Below, one piece after another: positions 20,570 to 30,500 of a stretch of 37,609 bases of DNA. How positions within the stretch are numbered: position 1 is the stretch's first letter; each line of letters opens with the position of its first letter. The notes beneath the pieces were generated by a model that saw only the letters and a program-made list of their open reading frames with translations, ran no database searches and was not told the origin of the DNA. Origin of the DNA: an uncultured Eubacteriales bacterium (GTDB lineage: Bacteria; Bacillota; Clostridia; Oscillospirales; Acutalibacteraceae); NCBI GenBank assembly GCA_934489735.1, contig CAKSSR010000020.1:1-37609 (forward strand). Direction: 5' to 3'. A program made the position numbers and the translations under genes.

Positions 20570-22294
20570 ATGGATAACACCTCAATAAATGCTTTTTTAG
20601 GTCTTAACATGAATGAAACTGGTTCGACTAATCTTAAGTTAGGTGAAAGCCCTAAAATGGTTAACTTCAAAATATCAAGAGATTATAAATTAGAGAAGAT
20701 GTATGGCTATATAAACAAATATGAAAAGACAAGTAAGATAAGAGCAATGTGGTTTGGATTACTTGATGCAACGGAAGTGTTTGTGTTTGTATGTGATGGA
20801 AAAGTTTATAACGAAGATACAGAACTAGGCTCATTAACAGATGATATTACGAGAATATTTGAGTTTAACAAAAAACTATACTTTATAAATGGTCATGAAT
20901 ATAAAGAATGGGATGGAACAACATTTAAAGACGTTGAAGGCTATATTCCATTAGTCAAAGTAGCTACAACACCTAATGGAGTTGGAACGGATTACGAGCC
21001 TATAAATGTTCTAACTGGCAAAAAAAGACAAACATTTAGCCCAGATGGAACAGAAAAAACATTTATGCTAGCAGAGAATAATTTAACTAGTATAGATAGT
21101 GTGAAAGTTAATGGAATAGAAACAACAGTAACGAAAGATTTAAGCAAGGGTTCTATAAAGTTTTCAACAGCTCCAACGCAAGGGGTGGATACTGTTGAAG
21201 TGCAATGGACAAAAGGAACTGGTCAAAGAGAATTAGTGTATAAAAATCATTACTTCCAAACATATGGTCTTGCAGATGATACAAGAGTTTTTTTATATGG
21301 TAATGTAGATGCAAAAAATAGGATATATTTTAGTGATTTAGGAAATGGAATACCAGACGTGACATATTTTCCTGGTAATAACTTTATTGATATAGGAAGT
21401 TCTAATATTGCAATCACAGATATTCAAAGGCAGTACGACAGAATGATAATAAGTAAAGAAGATTCTACTTATTATTCAACTTATGAGCAAATTACAGATA
21501 ATATAGGAGAAAGCATTGTGGCTTTTCCAGTATATCCTCTTAACAAATCACATGGAGCAAAGCCGTATAATCAAGGACAGGTTTTAGATAACTATGTAAC
21601 AACTATAGATACTTCAATTGTACAATGGACTAATACAGAAAGTAAAGATGAAAGAAACGCACAGATAATCTCGTCAAAAGTACAGACATGGTTGAATGAA
21701 AGAGATTTGTCAAAAGTAGTCACATTAGATTATCAAGAAGAAAAGGAATATTGGCTTGCGATAGATAATGAAATTTTAATATACAATTACGAAAATGGTT
21801 GTTATTCTCTGGTACAATTACCAGCCAAAATAACGACTTTTTTGTCATATAAAGGAACTATATATGCTGGAACGGAAAATGGCAAAATAATCGAATTTAA
21901 CAAGAACGCAACAACTTATTCTGGAGAAATAATCAAAGCTGAATGGCAATCGGGGTACTATGACTTTGGAGTGGAAGAACAACGAAAAACGATGAGAGTT
22001 TTATGGATAACTTTAAAACCATGGTTTAAAACTTCATTAGATATAAATTACATATCAGATAGAGATAGTGGAAGTGAAGCAAAAACAATTGAAAAAAGAA
22101 GCATAAGTTATGCACATTGGAATTATGCTAGATTTACGTACAATACACAACGAAGTGTAAAGCCTTTTAGAGTGAAACTAAAAGCAAAAAAATTCGCATT
22201 TTTAAAGTTAATATTAAAGAATGAAGTAAGTGATGAAAAAGTAACAATAAATTCGATAGCAATTAAAAAAGTGTATGGTGGGGAGGTAAAATAA
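20570..22294 (+). CDS. Tail hub/stabilisation protein, P22 gp10-like
   Basis: The 574-residue protein is all beta and looks like a propeller: repeated short motifs such as VFVFVCDGKVY, KLYFINGHEYKEWDG, RIYFSDLG, IYAGTENGKIIEFN. P22 gp10 (tail accessory hub) has this kind of propeller and the same gene position between gp4 and the needle. A segment at about 150-215 (TFSPDGTEKTFMLAENNLTS) looks like an inserted beta domain. The last 100 residues form a C-terminal beta domain. Role and place in the tail are inferred from synteny. Confidence 0.72.
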   Translation: MDNTSINAFLGLNMNETGSTNLKLGESPKMVNFKISRDYKLEKMYGYINKYEKTSKIRAMWFGLLDATEVFVFVCDGKVYNEDTELGSLTDDITRIFEFNKKLYFINGHEYKEWDGTTFKDVEGYIPLVKVATTPNGVGTDYEPINVLTGKKRQTFSPDGTEKTFMLAENNLTSIDSVKVNGIETTVTKDLSKGSIKFSTAPTQGVDTVEVQWTKGTGQRELVYKNHYFQTYGLADDTRVFLYGNVDAKNRIYFSDLGNGIPDVTYFPGNNFIDIGSSNIAITDIQRQYDRMIISKEDSTYYSTYEQITDNIGESIVAFPVYPLNKSHGAKPYNQGQVLDNYVTTIDTSIVQWTNTESKDERNAQIISSKVQTWLNERDLSKVVTLDYQEEKEYWLAIDNEILIYNYENGCYSLVQLPAKITTFLSYKGTIYAGTENGKIIEFNKNATTYSGEIIKAEWQSGYYDFGVEEQRKTMRVLWITLKPWFKTSLDINYISDRDSGSEAKTIEKRSISYAHWNYARFTYNTQRSVKPFRVKLKAKKFAFLKLILKNEVSDEKVTINSIAIKKVYGGEVK

Positions 22295-23325
22295 TGGGAT
22301 TTACAAGATTTGAAGATAACGTAAGTGTGCATCAAGGATTAAGCGATGAACCTAATATAGATGATGGCTTAACTGCTGAAGAATTAAAAAAGAAATTTGA
22401 TGAACCAGCCGAAAAATTAAAGAAAGTATTTAATGATTTAACAAATGAATTGGAAAATAATACTAGTGCTAAGAAATTAGGAGCTCAAAAATTAAACAAT
22501 GCAGATAACTCAGATGAAAACATACAAGCAAAGTTGGAAAGTTTGCAGTCGCAAATAACAACAATAAATAATACAAATATAGCCACATCTAAAATAGAAG
22601 ATGAAGCTATAACAACATCTAAAATTGCTGATGTAAATGTTACAACAGAAAAATTAGCAGACAGTTCTGTAACAACAGATAAAATAAATAACGGAAGTGT
22701 TACGGGAGAAAAGATAGATGAAAATGTAAAAAAAGCATCGAATATAACAGCTACAGCATTAAATGAACAAGATACATCTGAAGGAAACGTGCAAGCAAAA
22801 TTAAGCAAAATCTATCAAGATTTAATAGGTATGACACAAGGAAATGTTGCAGACAATTCTATTGTTAGTTCAAAAATAGTTAATAAAAATGTTACAACAG
22901 AAAAATTAGCAGACAAGTGTGTAACTAAAGAAAAGATAAATTTCGGACTATATTTAGTGCCAAGTGGTTTTATCGGTATGTGGAGTGGGTCAGATGTTCC
23001 GGACGGTTGGTACTTATGTGATGGAAGTAACGGTACACCTGATTTGAGAGATAGATTTATAGTTAGTGCAGGAAACTCGTACGAAATTGGCGACGTTGGA
23101 GGTAGTAATAATGTGACTTTATCAGAACAGCAAATGCCAAGCCACACGCATATGGTTACGCAGTTGAGAACAAGTTCAGAATACACAGATACTAGACTTA
23201 CTTCTGGCACGGGTACTATTAAATACCTTCATTATGGAAGTATCACATCAGAAGCGACTGGTGGTGGACAACCTCATGAAAACAGACCACCATATTATGC
23301 GTTAGCATTTATCATGAAAGCTTAG
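22294..23325 (+). CDS. Tail needle/fibre protein with collar domain
   Basis: The 343-residue protein has a helical N-terminus (about 1-90), a middle with imperfect repeats such as TTSKIAD, TTEKLAD, TTDKINN (about 95-150 and again about 190-220), and a C-terminal phage tail collar domain (about 225-343: GFIGMWSGSDVPDGWYLCDG, GTPDLRDRFIV and the final PPYYALAFIMKA). The repeat type forms trimeric fibres. In P22 order it takes the place of the gp26 needle. GGGGAGG precedes the ATG. Confidence 0.85.
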   Translation: MGFTRFEDNVSVHQGLSDEPNIDDGLTAEELKKKFDEPAEKLKKVFNDLTNELENNTSAKKLGAQKLNNADNSDENIQAKLESLQSQITTINNTNIATSKIEDEAITTSKIADVNVTTEKLADSSVTTDKINNGSVTGEKIDENVKKASNITATALNEQDTSEGNVQAKLSKIYQDLIGMTQGNVADNSIVSSKIVNKNVTTEKLADKCVTKEKINFGLYLVPSGFIGMWSGSDVPDGWYLCDGSNGTPDLRDRFIVSAGNSYEIGDVGGSNNVTLSEQQMPSHTHMVTQLRTSSEYTDTRLTSGTGTIKYLHYGSITSEATGGGQPHENRPPYYALAFIMKA

Positions 23326-23335
23326 GAGGTGTGAA

Positions 23336-24574
23336 ATGGCTAATTTAAGTAAAGAAGATAATGCAAAAATAGATAGTGCAAAGAAAAAATATGCAGAAGC
23401 TCAAGCTAAAGGCGATAAAGCTGGAATGGAGTCAGCACACAGTGAAGCAGAAGCAGTAAGAGCAAAATACAATTATAGTGGTGGAGCTGATGGAAGTCAG
23501 AATATAGGATTAAATCAAGAGCCAGGTTGGACAGGTAAAGGTGGAAAATCAAATACACAAATAATAAATAACACTAGTTATTCTGATGATTTAAATAGAT
23601 TAAAAAGACTACAACAAAAGGCAACGGCGAACGAACTAAAAGCACAAAAAGAAAAAACACTTCAAGCTTTGGCAGAACGTGAAGCTACGATAAAACCAAC
23701 ATATCAAAATCAAAGAAACCTAGCATCTGCAAATTCTCAAAAAGGTGCTAGGTCTTTTAGTGAGTATTTAGCAAACAGAGGTCTTACAAATAGTGGTGCT
23801 TCTGCACAAGGTGAAATGAATAGAATTTCAACATTACAAAATACATTAGGAACTATTGATACTAATGAGACAAATGAGTTGAACGAAATAGCTAGAGCTA
23901 GAGCAAATGCTGAAAGCGATTATGCCTCAAACTTGGCTACTGCAAATTCAAAATTGGAGGCAGAATATTTTAATAATTTATTGCAAGAAAATCAAAGACA
24001 AAGGCTGATAGATGAACAATTGAAGCAACAGTCAGCTCAACAATATGCGAACGATTATCAAGCACAAATAAATAATCTATTAGCTCAAGGATATAGTCCG
24101 AACAGTAGAGAAGTCCTACAATTGACTGCTTTAAGAGGAGATAAAATAGCAAACAATATAAATAACGCAACAAATGTAAGTAATGCATTAGCTTCAATCC
24201 AAGCTGGAAATATAAATTATAACAATGCTGCGGCATTGGGGTGGACTGTAGAGCAGGCACAAAATTACTACAATACAGTAAGAATGCAAGCTCAAAAAGA
24301 AGCAGAACAACAAGCATTTGAAAACTGGCTAAAGAGACAACAATTAGCAAATGATACTGCCAAAACACAATATGAAATAAATAAACCGTATTACAAGACG
24401 AGTGACAACAGTAATAGTGATAATACATTTTCAATGAATTTATCACAAGCGATAAATGATATAGATCAACTTGAAAGTGCAGATGAACAAAGAGAAAGAA
24501 TTTTTAAATTAGAACAAGCTGGCTATATAAACTCGGCACAAGCAAATCAATTGTTTAGTTATTATCAATTATAG
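23336..24574 (+). CDS. Candidate internal/ejection protein, Gln- and Asn-rich coiled coil
   Basis: The 412-residue protein is rich in Ala, Gln and Asn, and almost wholly helical. It contains NRGLTNSGASAQGEMNRIST at about 149-168, then long heptad-like helices (ENQRQRLIDEQLKQQSAQQY). It follows the needle gene and precedes the giant polyvalent gene, where P22 has its ejection proteins gp7, gp20 and gp16. It is therefore a candidate virion-internal protein delivered with DNA. Direct family match not recognised. Confidence 0.6.
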   Translation: MANLSKEDNAKIDSAKKKYAEAQAKGDKAGMESAHSEAEAVRAKYNYSGGADGSQNIGLNQEPGWTGKGGKSNTQIINNTSYSDDLNRLKRLQQKATANELKAQKEKTLQALAEREATIKPTYQNQRNLASANSQKGARSFSEYLANRGLTNSGASAQGEMNRISTLQNTLGTIDTNETNELNEIARARANAESDYASNLATANSKLEAEYFNNLLQENQRQRLIDEQLKQQSAQQYANDYQAQINNLLAQGYSPNSREVLQLTALRGDKIANNINNATNVSNALASIQAGNINYNNAAALGWTVEQAQNYYNTVRMQAQKEAEQQAFENWLKRQQLANDTAKTQYEINKPYYKTSDNSNSDNTFSMNLSQAINDIDQLESADEQRERIFKLEQAGYINSAQANQLFSYYQL

Positions 24575-24585
24575 GAGGTATAATA

Positions 24586-27500
24586 ATGACCTATGAGGAA
24601 TATAAAAAGCAAAGATTAGCACAAAATAATACACAAAGCAATGTCTCAAATACTACAGAAATTAATACAGCTCCTGTGAACAGATACGAAGAATATAAAA
24701 AACAAAGATTGACTCAACAACAAGATTATTTAAAAACTCTGGAGAAAGAAACTAAACAGACTCAGTTAGCAAAGGACTTTATTTCTCAAAATGGAACAGA
24801 GAAAATTAATAGTGAATACAACAATTATATGCAATCTATGAATAAAGCTATTGCACCGAAGTTATATCAGACAGAGGGAATGCAAGAGCTGGCTTCAAAG
24901 AGAAATGCAACAACACCTTTAGAAGTAAGTGTATATGCAAAAGGTAATCCGGTAACGCAGTCAATATTGAAGCTACAAAACTTTGCAAAAGAAAATGGAA
25001 TTGAAATAGATGTAAATGATCCAGTAACAAGTTTAACTAATCAAACGAACAAACTAGATGATGCAAAAAAGGAAGAGTTAATGAAATACATTTACACATA
25101 TAATAAAGTAAGGCAAGAAGATTTAAAAAATAAAAATTATATTGGCAATAGGGCTGTGAGTGGTCTTGTTAGTAGCATTAGTGGTGCAATAGATGCAGGC
25201 TTAGGTTTCTTGGCAGAAAATCCACTGAATAGAGCAATGAGAAGCAAGAACGAATTATATGCTAATATTCAAAAAAAAGTAGTTAATGAGGATAGTCCGC
25301 TTTATCAGCCACTTAATCAAATGTCTTATCAGCCATTGCAAAAAGTTGAAGAAGAAAGAGATAAAGTAACAGCTAGAGCGAATAAATTAAAAGAGTATAA
25401 TATATTAGGTACAACTGCAGAAGCTTTGAAGAAGGAACAGCAAGGAATTGAAGAAACACAAAATATTAGTGGCTTAAAAAAATTTACTGGAGATGTTGTA
25501 GAGGGAATGATTGGAATGGCACCAACAATACTTTTATCAGCATATACCGCAAATCCACAACTAGGCTTAAATGTAATGTCAACCTCTGCTGGTGGTAACG
25601 CGTACAGAGAAGCACTTAATGAGGGACAAAGTAGTGATAATGCAATAGCTTATGGTACACTTATGGGTTTAAAAGAATATGCTACAGAAAAAATGTTTGG
25701 TGCCATGAATAGAATGGCTGGATTTGATGTTAAAGGCTATGGAGATGAGCTATCAGAGAGCATAATTAATCAAATATTCAAAGAGAATAGCAACAAAATA
25801 CTAAGAGGTTTTGCAGAGTATACATTAGGTGGTGTAGAAGAGGGACTAGAGGAATTTGTGGGCGATTTAATTGAACCTTACATTAAGAACTTAACACTAG
25901 GAACTAAAGAAAAGGCAGATTTAAAGAGCGCGTTGTATAGTGGTTTAGTTGGAGCAATGACAGGTTTAGCTATGGGTGCACCTAGTGGAGCGATTAACCT
26001 AGTAAATGATATAAAAACAAATCAAAGTACAATACAAAATAGTACACAATTGCCACAAAATACGCAAAATGCATCAAATAATGTACAAAATGTATCTAAT
26101 TTAGAAAAAATCCAGCAAATGAGTATATCTAATGAACAAAATAGTCATACCACAATAACTAATGAAATACAAACATTGGTAGAAAACAGAAATAAAACGG
26201 CACCAGGTTTAAATGTCGAAGTGGATAATACATTGAAAACAGATGGGGTAATAATAAAAAATTCTGATGGAACAAGAACAATGAAAATAAATCCAAATTC
26301 AACAAGGGCTTATGAGTTTGTGGCAGTTCATGAAATGTTGCATGATTTAGAAGGAACACAAGAATATTCTGAATTGCAAAAATATGTACAAGATAGAGCT
26401 ACTTTACATGAAAATTATGAAGAAGCTAAACAAAAAATAACTGAACAATATGAAAACTTCTACAAAAATAACAATTTAGATATGTCAAGCCTAGATATGA
26501 ATGTAGAAACAGTTAATGATATGGTAGCACAGTCACTTGGCAATCAACAATTTTTAAATGAATTAGCAGGCAATAAACCTAATGTGTTTATGAAAATGTA
26601 CAACTGGGTAAAGAATGTATTATTTGACGGACAAAACACAGGCAAAACATTTAATGAGAGAAGAACAGATAATAAATATCTGCAAGAATTAAAGAAAAAA
26701 TTTGAAGTGGCATATAATACTGTGTATAATGGAAATGCAAGTCAGCAATATAGTATTCAGACTGACACAAATGGAAACAAATATATAAAGGTAGATACAG
26801 ACCAAGATATATTTAAGAATATTGACAAAAAAGATTACAATAAGATTGCTAAAATGTATATTCAAGATTACTTAATGGGAAAAACAAAATTATCAAATAA
26901 TGATACAACAGTTATTGATAGGAAAAGCGCAAATAAATACACAAATCCTGGAAAAAAACAGCAGAATTTTAACGAAAAAATGCAATTAACTCCGGAATTA
27001 AAGAATGTTTTAGAAATAGCACAAAAAGATAGCACTTCAAGGCCATTAAAGAGCAATAGTAAATATAAAAATTGGGAATATTATAAAGTAAAATTCGAAA
27101 TAAATGGTAAGATGTTTGAAGGACTAATAAACATAGGACTAGATAGCAATAATAACAAACATTTTTACGAAATAAATAAAATAAGAGAGACAGACGATAT
27201 ATCAAGAACAAGCTTGAATAGTTCATCTACCTCTCTATTTGAATATAGTATACCATCATCAGACAGCACTGTCAATAACCAGTATATGCAAAATAATGAA
27301 AAAAATTCACAAGGACTAGAAGATTCTAGTTCTTTTTCTTTATCTAAAGATAACCAAGGCAGGACATTATCTAAAGAACAACAAGAGTATTTTAAGGATA
27401 GTAAAGTTAGAGATGAAAGTGGCAATTTACTAGAGGTATATCATGGAACAGAGGCTAATGCAGGTATTCCACGAGACCATTGGTTTACGGTGTTTGATAT

Positions 27501-30500
27501 TGACAAAGCCAAAGTTTCAACAATGGGTGATGGTTTTTATTTTACAGATAATTATGAAAGGGCATCTAGCTATGCACACTCTAAAGGTAATGTTTACAAA
27601 GCATATTTAAATATAACTAATCCGTTTATGTTAAAGAATGGTATGACTTTTCAAGAAAGCATAAAAGAAATAAACCCAAATTATGATATAGACAAATTGA
27701 AAATGGAAAATAGCAGTAAATTTGATGGCACAAAACTTAGAAAATATTTAATTGATAATGGTTATGATGGCATTTCACTTAGTGGCACATACGTAGCTTT
27801 TAATCCCAACCAAATAAAATCAGTAGACAACACAAAACCAACATCTAATCCAGATATAAGGTACTCTCAATCCAATGGCGAATGGTCAAAGTACCTAAAG
27901 GAAAACTGGGATTTGATGCCGAATAGCAAAAAAACATTTGGTTTTCCTACAAATGAACAATTGCAAGCTATGGATAATAAAAAGATATCTGAAAGTGCTG
28001 ATACGTTAAATTTGAAAGAAATTAAAAGACCTCAGAAAGAAGAAACATATAAAACTAATCTCGAAAGAAGCTCTGGTTTAATTGAACAAAAAATTAAAGC
28101 TATAGAAGAAGGTAAAATTAAACGAGATGAAAATGCTAAAAGAGTAAGCAAAGAAGATATTCGAAAGACTATAGAAAATTCTATAAATCAAAAATTGTTT
28201 ACGAAACATTTTAGAGAAAAAGCATATGGAATATATAAGCCTAGTACAGACACAATAAGGTTGGCACAGAGAAGTGATTTTGAAACAGCTATACATGAAT
28301 TAGGACATCAAATAGATATAAAACAATTGGATAATTTGTCTCATAATGCTGATATCAAAATAAAAGCTGAATTGAGAATGTTATGCGAGAAATCTTTTCC
28401 AGGTACATATAAAGAAATACGTACACAGTTAGAAGAGGGATTTGCAGAAGCTACTAGAAACTTTATAATTGATTCTAAGAGTTTTGCAGCAGATTATCCT
28501 AATACAGCATATTTGATACAAAATGAACTTGAAAAAAGTCCACAATTGAATAAATTATTTAACACGTTACAAGAGCAAATTCATGATTATATCAATATGA
28601 CTCCAAAAGATAGGGTACTAAGCAATGTTTCGTTTGAGGGTGAAGAACAAAAGCCCAAATTAACAAAGGAATATATTAAGGATAAAGTAATAGAGTGGGT
28701 ATGGGATGATACAATACCGTTAAAAAGGCTTGTTGAGAAAATTGCTAAAACCAAGAATGTTAAAGTCGATAATTTAAGTCCTAGTGAAAATATTGCAATG
28801 AGTTTGAAATTAGCAGAAGGATTAGGAGATGTAACAGTATCTTCTTTGCGAAATGGGTACGAGGAAAATGGTGTAAAACAAACAAAAGGCTTTAGTGAGA
28901 TATTAAAAGACTTTGACCATAACGATATAGAAGATTTAGTTGCGTATATGGTGTCAGAAGGAAATTTAGATTACATTAAGGCTAATAAACAGACTGGTAT
29001 TCGTGAATCTGATGCAAAAGCAGTACTTAAAAAATATAAAGATACAAAAATATCAAAAGCTTCAGCAGAAATACGAGAGATAAACGATTATAGCCTAAAA
29101 AGATTACTTCAATCTGGATTGATAACAAAAGAACAAGTAAAGAGCTTTAAAAAAGTCAATGAACATTATGTGCCAATGAACAGGGTAATTGATATAGAAG
29201 GTAAAATAGGGCTAAATGCAAAAGGACTGCAGAATGGCAAAGTAATAAAAGGCAGAAAAGGCTCGGATAGAATGATAATTAATCCTCTTGAAAGCACAGT
29301 CGTAAACAATATGAGAATAGACAGACAAATAGCTAATAATGAGAACTTAAAAAATTTGGTTGATACATTAAAGCAAAATGATTTATTAGGAGAATATATT
29401 GACGAAATACCGACACCAATGCAATTCAAAGGAAGTGCAACACTTGAAAATTTTAAAGGAGCACTAGAAAAACAAGGAGTAGACACAACAGAATTAGACT
29501 TAGAAGCAGTATATAATATATTTACACCTAAATTGTCAGATGATAAAAATCTAATAATGTCGTACATGGAAAAGGGAAAGAGAAAATATATACAATTCAA
29601 AGACAAATCATTATACAATGTTGTTAATGGCTTAACGGGTCAAAAAGGCTTGAATGGTATCCAAAAGTTCTATTCGTATTTTAATGGAGCTTTACGTTGG
29701 GGAGCTACAGCTGGTAACATTGACTTTTCTTTGCCAAATACGATTTCGGATAGTCAAACAGCCTTTTTGAATAGTGACGCAACATTTATTCCAATAGTTG
29801 ATAGTATTATAGGTGTGGCAGATGCAGTCGCAGGAAATACAGCAGAACACAGTAAACTAAGTAAGTTGGTTGAAAAAATTGCACCAGATTATCAAAAAAG
29901 AAAAGCGAGATTGTATGAACTATACGAAAAATCTGGAGCTAAAAGCACAACAAATAGAAGTGGATTAAAACGTTCGAACAATTTAGACAATGTGTTGGGT
30001 GCTCTAGCATTAGATGAAAAAACGTTATTAGGAAAAGACAAAGCAAGACCAATAAGAGCTATAAAAAAAGCTACTGAATGGGCACCTGCTTTATCAGAAG
30101 AGGCGACAAGATTTAGAAATTTTGAAAAAGAAGTAAAACTATATCAAAAGCAAGGTATGAGATTAGAAGATGCAGTAAAAAAAGCTGGATATAATGCTAA
30201 ACGAGTAACACAAGATTTTAGTCAATCTGGTAAAGCTACACGAGTGGTAAACAGTGTAATTCCGTTTACTAGTGCTAGGATAGGTGGCACATACCAAGCA
30301 TATGAAAATTTTGCAAAGAACCCTAAAAGATATAGTACGAGACTTGCACTATTGACAGCAAGTTCAGCTGTAATTCATGCACTACTAATTCAAGCACTAA
30401 AGAATGGAACACGCAAAGATGAAGAAGAATACAAAGAATTACAAGACCAAAAGTTACTGGATAATTACACATTTCCAATTGGCGATGGCAAGACAATAAC

